Source: Maricaulis salignorans (GTDB lineage Bacteria; Pseudomonadota; Alphaproteobacteria; Caulobacterales; Aquidulcibacteraceae). Taken from it: a stretch of 64,000 nt of DNA. The position numbers and the translations under genes are program-made. Below the pieces are notes generated by a model that searched no databases, was not told the origin of the DNA, and saw only the letters and a program-made list of their open reading frames with translations. Position 1 is the stretch's first letter; every line of letters starts with the position of its first letter. Below, one piece after another: positions 36,055 through 47,084 of this stretch. The stretch is from assembly GCA_945891505.1 (NCBI GenBank), contig CAMDDL010000006.1:83739-147738 (forward strand), written 5' to 3'.

Positions 36055-37194
36055 CTATTCCCGGCGTAAGTTTTTCAAGTCCAAGGTAGTCGAGCCTGCC
36101 AATTTCCCGCCGTCACCGATCAAGTTCAGGCTTAAGGTGCCTGCCGCCCAATTGATCTCGATCAGGCCAAAATTAACGGCTGCATAGCCGTCGCCAATCC
36201 GGGTGGTGGCAGGCTCGTTATAGGAAGTCGTGCCTTCCGCGACCCGAAATGGCATGTTGATGGCAGAAGCCGTGATATCGGTTAGCGGATAAGCAACGCC
36301 GTCACGAACTTGATTGATCGATCCATAGTGACGGTCTCCGGAAGCAAAGACGACACCTTTTGCCCCAGTTTGTGCGATCAAATCATAGAGCCGCTTTTGC
36401 GCATCTGGGAAATTGCCCCAGCGCTCATAGCCATGGCCATCGGCCACCACTTGAATAGAGGAAACGATTAGGCGCACATCGGCTGGCTTTTCTAGTTCAG
36501 CCTTCAAAAAGGCCCATTGCGCCTCGCCCAAAACATCTGCACCTGAGCCAGGTGGATGGGGAATATAGCGCTCCTTGCCGGGCACATCACGTTGATCAGT
36601 CAATAACAAGGGTGCACGAAAGTAGCGTGTGTCGAGCATGATGACTTGCAAGACTTGGCCCTTTGGGCCGGCTTGAAACGCGCGGTAGATACCCGGTCTT
36701 TGGCGCAGCGGGCTATTAGCCGGCACGTTCCAAAATTGATTGAACATGGTTTGGGCCTGCGCTTTGTAAGCAAAGTCGCCGCCCCCATCATTGATGCCGA
36801 AATCATGATCGTCCCACACCGCCTGGGTCGGAACCTTCGACACAAGCGACTTAAAGGCCGGAACCTCCGCCAACTTGGCATAGGCCTCACTCAGGCTGGG
36901 TAAGTTCGGGTCGTTTGGCGTGTAGGAGCCATAAACATTGTCGCCCATCATGAGCAATAGATCGGGGTTTCTCGCCTCGACTTGCCCAAAGAAACTCAAA
37001 TCCTTGGCCGGGTTAGAGCAAGAGGTCAGCGCAATTCGGCTGATCGCGCGCTGCGGAATGGCCGGTGTCCTTGGGGCACGCGGAAACGCAGGCAATGGGG
37101 GCGCTGTGGCGGAGGAGGTAGCGCAACCAGCCAAAGGTGTTGCGGCTAAAGCGATCATGGCGGCGGAGGTCAAAAAATAGCGGCGTTGCATCAT
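36055..37194 (-). CDS. PhoD-like metallophosphatase, lipoprotein
   Basis: 379 residues. Signal: MMQRRYFLTSAAMIALAATPLAGC has a Tat-like RR and a lipobox (LAGC). Metallophosphoesterase core: SCSNPAKDLSF, LLMMGDNVYGSY, WDDHDFGINDGG and the metal His in FASGDRHYGS, the arrangement of PhoD/alkaline phosphatase D. Likely a phosphodiesterase or phosphomonoesterase in the periplasm. The start at 37194 is chosen by the signal peptide; 62 upstream codons look non-coding. Divergent from the chemoreceptor. Confidence 0.88.
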   Translation of the reverse strand: MMQRRYFLTSAAMIALAATPLAGCATSSATAPPLPAFPRAPRTPAIPQRAISRIALTSCSNPAKDLSFFGQVEARNPDLLLMMGDNVYGSYTPNDPNLPSLSEAYAKLAEVPAFKSLVSKVPTQAVWDDHDFGINDGGGDFAYKAQAQTMFNQFWNVPANSPLRQRPGIYRAFQAGPKGQVLQVIMLDTRYFRAPLLLTDQRDVPGKERYIPHPPGSGADVLGEAQWAFLKAELEKPADVRLIVSSIQVVADGHGYERWGNFPDAQKRLYDLIAQTGAKGVVFASGDRHYGSINQVRDGVAYPLTDITASAINMPFRVAEGTTSYNEPATTRIGDGYAAVNFGLIEINWAAGTLSLNLIGDGGKLAGSTTLDLKNLRRE

Positions 37195-37380
37195 GCAAAC
37201 AGACCTATCATCGCCATGCGTCAACTTCACGACGGAATTCGGTCGCAAGTAATCACAAAACAGTCTGCGGCGGCACTTTGCAATTAACCAAGCTACAACC
37301 AATTCAGGCATAACGTAACGGCAAGTTGCATTCCGTGTGTGTTCTCGATGCTGACCAAAGCAACAAGTGAGGGTCCACAC

Positions 37381-39063
37381 ATGAAATTCGATTCAATTGG
37401 CGCGAAAATTACGTTGGCTGGGGCGCTTTCCTTTGCGTTAGCGGCAACAGCGGCAGCGGCGGGATTGTGGGTATCCACCCGTTATTATGACGGCGTCCAC
37501 AAAGCCGTGTCAGCCGCCCGCGTTCTTCGCAATCACATGCAGGCCGATATGATGCATGATGCGCTGCGCGCTGATGCACTTGCAGCACTTTTGGCATCCG
37601 ATCCTGCTTCGGCCATCTACACGCCGGCTCAGGTCAAGCAGGACACGGAGGAACATAGCGCTATCTTTGAAAAGGCCGTGGCCGATTCCAAAGCCACCGC
37701 TGAAGACCCGAAAGTCAAACAGGCCCTAAACGAATTGGCACAGCCCCTCGCCAATTATATCGAAAGCGCCAAAAGAATCGTCGGAAGAGCTGCCAATGAC
37801 CCAGCGGCTACGCGTGCGGAGATGCCTGCGTTTTTGCAACGGTTCACAGAGCTAGAACAATCCATGGAAGCCGCAGCAGAGGTGATCGAAGCGTCTGCCA
37901 ATGACGCAGCGACAAGTGCAGAATCAGAAGCGCAACTTACCGAACGCATCATGGCGGCTATTCTGCTTTTCGCCTTCTTGTTTGCCGCGGCGGTCAATTT
38001 TTTCATGCGCCGGCAAGTGGCAAAGCCCGTTGCTGATTTAGCTGAAGCCATGAATAGCCTTGCAACTGGCGATCTGACCGTGGTGGCACCCCACGCGGAG
38101 GCGGGTGGTGAAATCGGTTCTTTGTCATCGGCCATGGGGCGGTTTCGTACCAATGCACTCGAGCGCAACAAACTGGAAGAATTGGCAGCCTTAAGCGCCA
38201 GCGAACGCGAGGCACGCGCAGCGAAACTCACCATCCTCACCGAAGAATTCTCCGCCATGATGAGTGAGAGCTTAGCTACCTTGGCGTCTGCTTCCCGAGA
38301 GCTTGAAGTCAGTGCGTGCCAATTAGGGGCTATGGCGTCTCAAACCCGGTCGCTAACGCATGTGGCGACCTCGGCATCCTTAGAAGCATCTCAAAGCGTT
38401 TCGTCAATCGCGGCGGCAACGACCGAGTTGACCGCATCGGTTGAGCAGATTGCGGGTCGGATGACTCAGTCTGTTCAAGTGGCTGAAAATGCAGTGAGGC
38501 TAGGCCGAGAGACCGATAGCTCCGTCAAGGGTCTGGCAGAGGCAGTCGCCGAGATCGGCGCGGTGGTTGCCCTGATCGAAGGCGTTGCGACCCAAACTAA
38601 TCTCTTGGCATTGAATGCCACGATTGAAGCCGCGCGGGCGGGTGAGGCGGGGAAAGGATTTGCTGTTGTGGCAGGGGAAGTGAAATCCCTCGCCGCGCAA
38701 ACTGGCAATGCAACCCAAGACATTGTTACCCGCATCAGCCGCATTCAACATGCCTCAGATCATGTTGCCACGTCAGTTTTGCAAGTGATCACGATGATTG
38801 AGGAAATGAAAAACCTATCGCGGGGGGCGTCCGAAAGCGTGCGCGAGCAAACCGGGGCAACCGAGCAGATCGCCCAGAGTGCAGTGTTGGCCTCAAGCGG
38901 CACAGACGCGGCCCATTCCAGTGTGGGGGAACTCGAATCTGCCGCTTCCGACGCCGCGGGCGCGTCTCTGGCGGTAACAAGGGCTGCTGAAGATGTAGCC
39001 CGCCAAGCTGCGATACTGAGGGAAAGCGCCGATCTCTTCTTTAGCAACATAAAGGCGGCTTGA
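37381..39063 (+). CDS. methyl-accepting chemotaxis protein
   Basis: About 560 residues. TM1 ([19 protein letters not shown]), a periplasmic four-helix-bundle sensor (about 40-190), TM2 ([19 protein letters not shown]), HAMP ([16 protein letters not shown]), and a cytoplasmic signalling domain with the conserved tip [20 protein letters not shown]. No CheR pentapeptide is visible at the C-terminus. Start ATG at 37381 has GAGGG about 8 nt upstream. The next gene, a porin, starts 2 nt after its stop, so the two are likely co-translated. Confidence 0.92.
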   Translation: MKFDSIGAKITLAGALSFALAATAAAAGLWVSTRYYDGVHKAVSAARVLRNHMQADMMHDALRADALAALLASDPASAIYTPAQVKQDTEEHSAIFEKAVADSKATAEDPKVKQALNELAQPLANYIESAKRIVGRAANDPAATRAEMPAFLQRFTELEQSMEAAAEVIEASANDAATSAESEAQLTERIMAAILLFAFLFAAAVNFFMRRQVAKPVADLAEAMNSLATGDLTVVAPHAEAGGEIGSLSSAMGRFRTNALERNKLEELAALSASEREARAAKLTILTEEFSAMMSESLATLASASRELEVSACQLGAMASQTRSLTHVATSASLEASQSVSSIAAATTELTASVEQIAGRMTQSVQVAENAVRLGRETDSSVKGLAEAVAEIGAVVALIEGVATQTNLLALNATIEAARAGEAGKGFAVVAGEVKSLAAQTGNATQDIVTRISRIQHASDHVATSVLQVITMIEEMKNLSRGASESVREQTGATEQIAQSAVLASSGTDAAHSSVGELESAASDAAGASLAVTRAAEDVARQAAILRESADLFFSNIKAA

Positions 39064-39064
39064 C

Positions 39065-40210
39065 ATGGTTAGCCGCTGGACTTTGCCCGCCCTCTTGTTG
39101 ATCGTACCTGTCGCGACGGCTTCTTTAGCACACGCCCAAAATGATGTTGAGGCAGGGCCCATTTCGATTGAGGGCAATGTGACGATCGACCTCCTCTCTA
39201 ATCTCCGGGGTGGGATTGAAGAAGGCTCACAGACGCTCAACAATGTGTCCGTGCAAGTCAATTATGACGGGGCGACCCACGGCCTACGTGGGATCAAGGC
39301 CAGCATTGGCGTGCTCTATAATGGCAATAAGTCCTTTTCCGGTGACCTTGTCGGCGATTTGCAGGGTGTTTCTAACATTGAGACGGGTACCGAAGCCTTG
39401 CGGCCTTATGAGGTTTGGATTGCGAAGGAATTTGGCGAAGAAGGTTCTTACCTAAAGCTCGGTCTGGTTGATCTTAATAGCACATTCGACGCGCCCGGCA
39501 GTTCAGCCTTATTCCTCAACGCGTCACATGGGATCGTGCCTACTTTCGCGCAATCCGGGCTCAATGGCCCGTCTATATTCCCTACGTTGGGATGGGCGAT
39601 TATTGGGGAGGTGGCGCTTGGTGCAAACTTAAGACTACGCGCAGGCATTTTTGATCCAGTCCCTGGCGACCCACTCAGGCCTGACCATACGGACCTAATT
39701 TGGCGCAAAGACGACGGCCTCCTAAGTGTGTTAGAAATTGAGCAGCAGGGAAAGTCTTGGCGATGGGCGCTTGGGGGCTGGACCTATTCGCAAGCCAGTA
39801 TCGACTCACTCGCGCGCCTTCAGAGCGGCAACTCAGGCCTTTATGGGACGGTCGAATATGATATAGACAATGCCACCAGCGCCTTTTTGCGGGCTGGAAC
39901 AGCTCAGTCGGACTTCAATGTTGTGGATCGCTATGTGGGCGCAGGTATTGTTTGGTCGGGACCTTTGGAAGGCCGTTCAGAGGATCAATTCGGGATCGCA
40001 CTGGCACATGTGCGGACTACACCAGTGGCCCGCTTCGTGGGTCTTTCGGAGTCTGAAACAAATCTTGAGATGACTTATGCCGCACCAATCGGGGGCGGAT
40101 TTTCTCTGCAGGGCGATGTTCAATATGTCATCGACCCAGGTGCTAACCCGGGCAGCAAAGATGCACTGGTCGCAGGCGTACGATTGAGCTGGGCTTTTGG
40201 TGATGATTGA
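39065..40210 (+). CDS. OprB-like carbohydrate-selective porin
   Basis: 381 residues with a Sec signal (MVSRWTLPALLLIVPVATASLAHA). The OprB pattern is seen in GLDLNSTFDAPGSSALFLNASHG-like sequence, SIFPTLGWAIIGEV, LRLRAGIFDPVPGDP and the terminal beta-strands ending in Phe-Gly-Asp-Asp. A beta-barrel for sugar uptake is likely. It starts one base after the chemoreceptor stop, an unusual pairing of a sensor and a pore that suggests one system for a sugar ligand. Confidence 0.8.
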   Translation: MVSRWTLPALLLIVPVATASLAHAQNDVEAGPISIEGNVTIDLLSNLRGGIEEGSQTLNNVSVQVNYDGATHGLRGIKASIGVLYNGNKSFSGDLVGDLQGVSNIETGTEALRPYEVWIAKEFGEEGSYLKLGLVDLNSTFDAPGSSALFLNASHGIVPTFAQSGLNGPSIFPTLGWAIIGEVALGANLRLRAGIFDPVPGDPLRPDHTDLIWRKDDGLLSVLEIEQQGKSWRWALGGWTYSQASIDSLARLQSGNSGLYGTVEYDIDNATSAFLRAGTAQSDFNVVDRYVGAGIVWSGPLEGRSEDQFGIALAHVRTTPVARFVGLSESETNLEMTYAAPIGGGFSLQGDVQYVIDPGANPGSKDALVAGVRLSWAFGDD

Positions 40211-40216
40211 TCTTGA

Positions 40217-40253
40217 GAAAAATGCCCTTCACCAGCGGCGGCCGGTGAAGGGC
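40217..40253 (-). terminator. terminator of katG
   Basis: GCCCTTCACC and GGTGAAGGGC form a perfect 10-bp stem (loop 10 nt). On the minus strand it is followed by ATTTTT. It is 20 nt after the katG stop. It also sits just after the porin stop on the other strand, but without a T-run there. Confidence 0.85.
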
Positions 40254-40272
40254 GTAAGGGTCGCATGACGAC

Positions 40273-42555
<2,283 letters not shown>

Positions 42556-42562
42556 CTAATCA

Positions 42563-42577
42563 ATAGTTTTTATCTAT
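42563..42577 (-). promoter_or_regulatory. OxyR-like operator upstream of katG
   Basis: On the minus strand ATAGATAAAAACTAT fits the OxyR half-site ATAG-N-T-N3-A-N-CTAT at every fixed position. Outer sequences extend the dyad (AATCAA and TTGATT). One half-site is clear; the second is degenerate. Location 92 nt upstream of the katG start supports peroxide-induced expression. Confidence 0.6.
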
Positions 42578-42610
42578 GTTGATTGGCGTATCCGACTTTG
42601 GTGGCGGGCA

Positions 42611-42829
42611 TTAGGTCGTTTTGTGCAGGCGACTTTGATAAAAGCTCGGCTTATTCATCACGATCCCGGCCGCTTCATCCAAGGCCATAACAGCGCGCGA
42701 AAGCGCCATATATTCCGCGCCGCCTGGCCGATAGGCTTGCGCCATGGTCAACAGTTGATCGCGATAAGCGCGCAAGCGCTCAAAATCCTGCTCTGGGGCA
42801 AGGAGGCCAAGATAAGAACGAGCAACCAT
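42611..42829 (-). CDS. 72-residue SOS-type microprotein, predicted leaderless
   Basis: Unknown small soluble protein, ending in Lys/His/Thr. ATG at 42829 is preferred: TTGCAA (-35), an 18-nt spacer containing a LexA-type box, and TAATAT (-10) place transcription start at the A of the ATG. A TTG start at 42871 is the alternative but lies inside the promoter. There is no ribosome-binding site at the ATG. It resembles no family I recognise. SOS-induced small proteins in Caulobacter include cell-division inhibitors such as SidA and DidA; this one has no membrane helix. Its stop is 140 nt before katG. Confidence 0.5.
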   Translation of the reverse strand: MVARSYLGLLAPEQDFERLRAYRDQLLTMAQAYRPGGAEYMALSRAVMALDEAAGIVMNKPSFYQSRLHKTT

Positions 42830-42841
42830 GCCCGATATTAT

Positions 42842-42856
42842 GTTCCTATTTTGTTC
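42842..42856. promoter_or_regulatory. LexA box (GTTC-N7-GTTC)
   Basis: GTTC at 42842-42845 and GTTC at 42853-42856, spaced by 7: a perfect match to the alphaproteobacterial LexA consensus. It lies between the -35 (42859-42864) and -10 (42835-42840) hexamers of the minus-strand promoter for the small gene at 42611-42829. Confidence 0.7.
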
Positions 42857-43020
42857 TTTTGCAAGTTCCAAAAGCGCTGGATTGGCTGGTCGGTGACATC
42901 AGGGTGTGGATAGCACGGTATAGGAATGCCTGCTGCTTTCCTTGACGCTGCCGTCACTTTGGCCTCCTATATTGGCAAGCCGTCTGCGATGGGCGGAGAT
43001 ACTGGGGAGGGAAACACATC

Positions 43021-43416
43021 ATGACACCACTTTTAATCGTATTGGCTTGGACTTTGGTTTTGGCTTTTGTCCAAATTCTGTTGTTTGACGTCGCTCGGAC
43101 CGGCCAATATGGCTTGAAATGGAATATGGGTGCCCGCGATGAAACCATGCCGCCGCTCTCGCCGATGGCAGAGCGTTTGCGTCGCGCGCAAGACAATCTC
43201 TATGAGACGTTGCCGTTGTTTATTGCCGCGGTCTTGATCGCGTTTGTAGCCGGTAAGGAAAATGCAATCACCGTTTTGGGCGCGCATATCTATCTAATCG
43301 GACGGATCCTTTATGTGCCGCTTTATGCCTATGGCGTGAAGACCATTCGCTCCTTAGTTTGGGTCGGTTCCACGATTGGTCTCGGCATGGTCATCGTTCC
43401 CTTGCTCTTAGGTTGA
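43021..43416 (+). CDS. MAPEG-family membrane protein
   Basis: 131 residues with three or four helices and the MAPEG signature region ERLRRAQDNLYETLPLFIAAVL followed by GRILYVPLYAYG. The family includes glutathione-dependent membrane enzymes and lipid-linked relatives of unknown function. GGAGGG lies before the ATG; a TTGACG -35 is at 42943. A stem-loop (43442-43466) follows. Confidence 0.85.
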   Translation: MTPLLIVLAWTLVLAFVQILLFDVARTGQYGLKWNMGARDETMPPLSPMAERLRRAQDNLYETLPLFIAAVLIAFVAGKENAITVLGAHIYLIGRILYVPLYAYGVKTIRSLVWVGSTIGLGMVIVPLLLG

Positions 43417-43441
43417 ACAAGCCAACCCACACCTGCTTCAT

Positions 43442-43466
43442 CCAGCGCCTCATAAACGGGCGCTGG
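43442..43466 (+). terminator. possible terminator after the MAPEG gene
   Basis: CCAGCGCC and GGCGCTGG form an 8-bp stem with a 9-nt loop, 26 nt after the MAPEG stop. The following sequence is only moderately T-rich. Confidence 0.45.
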
Positions 43467-43566
43467 GTGCTCCTTCTACCGCGTCGGTCCGAAGTTGACT
43501 GGACAAGTCTGGCGGGACGCGCAAGATCGCCTTTGATGTCTTGTCTGATCAGATGATGGAAACCCG

Positions 43567-44808
43567 ATGATGCGCGCCAATGCCCTTCGCCAAGCCAGCT
43601 TAGCTTTAGTCGGCCTCAGCTTTGCCGCGCTTTTGTGGCAACCGGCACTCGCCAAGACCCTGCCGTCAGAAAGGGCTGCGCGCGCCTTGCATGAGCGGAT
43701 TCTCACGCTCGATTCCCATCTCGATACCCCGGCTGTGGTTGCTCGCCCGGGCTTTGATATTCTCAAGCACAATGACTGGAAGACAGCGTTCGCCCAAGTC
43801 GATGTACCGCGTATGAAAGAAGGCGGTCTCGATGGGGGGTTTTGGGTGATCTATACCGCTCAAGGTCCGCGTACGCCTGAAGGTCTAAACGCCGCTCGTG
43901 ATGCAGGCCTGATGCGGGCGGTGGTGATCCGCGAAATGCTGGCGCGCAGCCCTAAGTACTTTGGTCTTGCCTTGAAGGCAGATGATGCGGCGAAGATCGC
44001 GGCCGAAGGCAAGCGCGTGGTCTTTATGTCAATCGAGAATTCCTATCCTTTGGCCAAGGATGTCTCGCTCTTACAAGCCTATTACAAACTGGGTGTGCGC
44101 CTTGTCGGGCCGGTTCATTTTGCCAATAATGATTGGGCCGATAGTTCAACCGACAAAGCCGAATGGGGCGGCCTTAGCCCGCTTGGCAAGCAATTGGTGG
44201 CAGAGGCCAATCGTTTGGGGATGGTCCTCGATCAGTCGCATGCGTCCGACCAAGTGCTAGACCAGATGCTGGAATTATCGACCGCCCCCATCATCGCCTC
44301 GCACAGCGGCTGTAAGGCGATTTATGACCACCCGCGCAATTTGGACGATGACCGCCTCAAGGCCTTGGCCGCAAAGGGCGGGGTGATCCAAATGAATGCC
44401 TTTGGCGCCTATCTGAAAGCTTTGCCCCAATCGCCAGAACGTCGGGCAGCGCTAGCCAAGCTCGCTGCAGCTTATCCCAATCTCGCCAGCCGCAGCCAAG
44501 CAGATCAAGATGCGTTCCGCCAAGCCCGCGCGCGCTTGGACGAAGAATTGCCCGAGAATCGCGCGACCTTTGATGATTTCATGGCCCATCTTCTCCACGC
44601 CATTAAACTGATCGGTGTCGATCATGTTGGGATTGGGCTTGATTGGGATGGTGGTGGCGGTGTCGTTGGTCTCGAAGATGCCTCAAAAGTTTGGAAAATC
44701 ACCCAAGCCCTGATGGCAGAGGGCTATTCCGAAGCCGACATCGCCAAGATATGGGGCGGCAATGTGCTGCGCGTCATGCGGGAAGTCGAAGCCAAGGCCC
44801 AGAAATAG
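43567..44808 (+). CDS. membrane-dipeptidase/renal dipeptidase homologue (M19)
   Basis: 413 residues with a signal peptide ending near PALAKT. Metal ligands: His and Asp in DSHLDTP, Glu in VFMSIENS, His in LDQSHAS, His in ASHSGC, and Asp in GIGLDWDGG. The family hydrolyses dipeptides with two zinc ions, and is found free or lipid-anchored outside the cytoplasm. Two ATGs (43567 and 43570) are adjacent; either may be used. The next gene starts 66 nt later. Confidence 0.88.
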   Translation: MMRANALRQASLALVGLSFAALLWQPALAKTLPSERAARALHERILTLDSHLDTPAVVARPGFDILKHNDWKTAFAQVDVPRMKEGGLDGGFWVIYTAQGPRTPEGLNAARDAGLMRAVVIREMLARSPKYFGLALKADDAAKIAAEGKRVVFMSIENSYPLAKDVSLLQAYYKLGVRLVGPVHFANNDWADSSTDKAEWGGLSPLGKQLVAEANRLGMVLDQSHASDQVLDQMLELSTAPIIASHSGCKAIYDHPRNLDDDRLKALAAKGGVIQMNAFGAYLKALPQSPERRAALAKLAAAYPNLASRSQADQDAFRQARARLDEELPENRATFDDFMAHLLHAIKLIGVDHVGIGLDWDGGGGVVGLEDASKVWKITQALMAEGYSEADIAKIWGGNVLRVMREVEAKAQK

Positions 44809-44873
44809 GCCCAGTAATAGGCCGACGGGGCAGGCACATTGGCCAAACTGACTGAAGCGGCTAGAAGTCTTCA

Positions 44874-45338
44874 ATGACCCAGTTAAACAGCCAATTCCTA
44901 ACCGCTTTACGTCTCCAAGTTGATTTCGCCGCTATGGCGCGGATCGGTAAGACGCCACTGGGCAATCGCCTTATTGCCCCGGTTCTAGGTGGCCGTTTTG
45001 AAGGCCCGCGTCTGACTGGCGATGTTTTGCCCGGTGGCGCCGACTGGGCGCTCTATCGCGGCGAAGACCGTATGTTGGTCGATGTGCGTCTGACGCTAAA
45101 AACTGATGATGGCGCGCTTATCTACCTTACCTATCAAGGCGCATTGCGGACCTCGGCAGAGGACATGACGCGATTTAAGAAGGGTGAAACCTTGTCGCCC
45201 GACGCTTTCAATCTCCGCACTGTCACGCGGTTTGAGACTGCCGCGCCGCAGTATGACTGGTTAAACGACATGATTGGTATTGGCATCGGCACGCAAGAGC
45301 CGACGGGTGTGGTCTATCAAATCTTTGAAGTGCTCTAG
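44874..45338 (+). CDS. DUF3237 family protein
   Basis: 154 residues in the DUF3237 (UPF0311) pattern: LGNRLIAPVLGGRFEGPRLTGDVLPGGADW, then LTLKTDDGALIYLTYQGALR and a C-terminal DWLNDMIGIGIGTQEPTGVVYQIFEV. Function unknown; it is a beta-barrel-like small protein. It lies between the dipeptidase and fhs; co-transcription is possible. Confidence 0.85.
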   Translation: MTQLNSQFLTALRLQVDFAAMARIGKTPLGNRLIAPVLGGRFEGPRLTGDVLPGGADWALYRGEDRMLVDVRLTLKTDDGALIYLTYQGALRTSAEDMTRFKKGETLSPDAFNLRTVTRFETAAPQYDWLNDMIGIGIGTQEPTGVVYQIFEVL

Positions 45339-45419
45339 CCCGCACTGGTGCGATGGCTTTACAAGCTGACGTCAATGGCATTAGCGAGACCCAATTCCAG
45401 CGCGTGAAGGGTCCTGACT

Positions 45420-47084
45420 GTGCCAACTGATATTGAAATTGCTCGAGCCACGACACCAAGGCCTTTGACCGAAGTGGCAGCTAAAATTGGTATTCCAGCC
45501 GACGCCCTGATCCCTTATGGCCGCACCAAAGCAAAGTTGGATACGGCAAGATTGGCTCCACGCAAGTCCGCTCAAGATGCAGCGCTGATTCTTGTCACAG
45601 CGATGAGCCCGACGCCCGCAGGCGAAGGCAAAACCACCACCACAATCGGTCTAGGAGATGGCCTAGCGCGGCTCGGCAAATCGGTTGCGATTTGTTTGCG
45701 TGAACCTTCACTTGGTCCCTGCTTTGGCCAGAAAGGTGGTGCGACGGGTGGCGGGCACGCTCAAGTTATCCCGATGGACGAGATCAATCTCCATTTCACC
45801 GGCGACTTTCACGCCATTACGGCGGCGCACAATCTGCTGGCGGCCATGGTCGATAATCACCTTTATTGGGGCAATGCTCTGGGGATAGATCCACGCAAAG
45901 TGGTGTGGCGAAGGGTGATGGACATGAATGACCGCGCGCTTCGCTCGATCGTCACGTCTCTCAGCGGTAATGGCCAACCGGTCGAGACAGGCTTTGACAT
46001 CACAGTCGCGTCGGAAGTGATGGCGATCTTTTGCTTGGCAACAGATTTGGCAGACCTTCAGGCGCGCTTGGGTGCCATCATCGTCGCCTACCGGAAGGAC
46101 CACAGCCCCGTCACCTGCGCGGATTTGAAGGCTGAAGGGCCGATGACGGCCCTCTTGAAAGAGGCGTTTGAGCCTAATCTTGTGCAGACGCTGGAAGGTA
46201 ATCCAGCCTTGATCCATGGCGGGCCCTTCGCCAATATTGCCCATGGCTGCAACAGTGTGGTCGCCACCAAGACCGCCATGGGCCTAGCCGACTTTGTAGT
46301 GACCGAAGCAGGCTTTGGGGCTGATTTGGGCGCTGAGAAATTCTTCGACATCAAGTGCCGCAAGGCAGGCCTCCGCCCCAAAGCGGTGGTTGTCGTCGCC
46401 ACCATCCGCTCGTTGAAAATGAACGGTGGGGTGGCAAAGTCTGACCTCGGTCGAACCGAGGTCGACGCGCTGATCCGGGGTTGCGCCAATCTCGGCCAGC
46501 ATTTGGAGAACCTCGCTCGCTTTGGTGTGCCGACTGTGGTTGCAATCAATCATTTTGTGCAAGATTCCGCCGATGAGATTGCTGCGGTCGAGGCGTTCGT
46601 CTCGAGTCATGGTAGTCGGGCGATCTTGTGCCGACACTGGGCAGATGGGGGCGCAGGCACCCAAGACTTAGCCCAAGCGGTTGTCGAACTGGTGGCGGCT
46701 GATACCGCGCGCTTCCAGCCTCTCTATGAAGACTCCTTGCCACTCAGCGAGAAGATCGAAACGGTCGCCAAGCAAATCTATCGAGCCGGAGAGGTCGTGT
46801 TCGACAAAGCCGCACAGGCCAAATTGCGCCGTTGGCAAGAGGCCGGTTTTGGCCATCTACCCGTATGTATGGCCAAGACCCAATATAGTTTCTCCACTGA
46901 CCCAACAGTTTTGGGCGCGGCGCAGGGTCATGTGGTCACGGTCCGCGATGTGCGGCTTTGCGCCGGGGCAGGCTTTGTCGTGGCCTTGTGCGGCGACATC
47001 ATGACAATGCCGGGCTTGCCTCGTACCCCTGCGGCTGAGGCAATCGGAGTAAATGCAGATCGTTACATCACCGGTCTATTTTGA
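45420..47084 (+). CDS. fhs: formate-tetrahydrofolate ligase
   Basis: 554 residues. Nucleotide-binding loop [18 protein letters not shown] near the N-terminus and [23 protein letters not shown] are characteristic. Makes 10-formyl-THF from formate, ATP and THF in one-carbon metabolism. GTG start with AAGGG 7 nt upstream. Its 3' end overlaps the amylase stop by 9 nt in convergent orientation. Confidence 0.96.
   Translation: MPTDIEIARATTPRPLTEVAAKIGIPADALIPYGRTKAKLDTARLAPRKSAQDAALILVTAMSPTPAGEGKTTTTIGLGDGLARLGKSVAICLREPSLGPCFGQKGGATGGGHAQVIPMDEINLHFTGDFHAITAAHNLLAAMVDNHLYWGNALGIDPRKVVWRRVMDMNDRALRSIVTSLSGNGQPVETGFDITVASEVMAIFCLATDLADLQARLGAIIVAYRKDHSPVTCADLKAEGPMTALLKEAFEPNLVQTLEGNPALIHGGPFANIAHGCNSVVATKTAMGLADFVVTEAGFGADLGAEKFFDIKCRKAGLRPKAVVVVATIRSLKMNGGVAKSDLGRTEVDALIRGCANLGQHLENLARFGVPTVVAINHFVQDSADEIAAVEAFVSSHGSRAILCRHWADGGAGTQDLAQAVVELVAADTARFQPLYEDSLPLSEKIETVAKQIYRAGEVVFDKAAQAKLRRWQEAGFGHLPVCMAKTQYSFSTDPTVLGAAQGHVVTVRDVRLCAGAGFVVALCGDIMTMPGLPRTPAAEAIGVNADRYITGLF

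Noticed and set aside
37265..37285. GGCGGCAC-TTTGC resembling a sigma-54 promoter before the chemoreceptor
   Set aside because: The GG-to-GC spacing is 9 instead of 10 and flanking bases are poor.
42830..42871. TTG start extending the SOS-type microgene to 86 residues
   Set aside because: This start lies upstream of the predicted -35/LexA/-10 region, so it would not be on the transcript.
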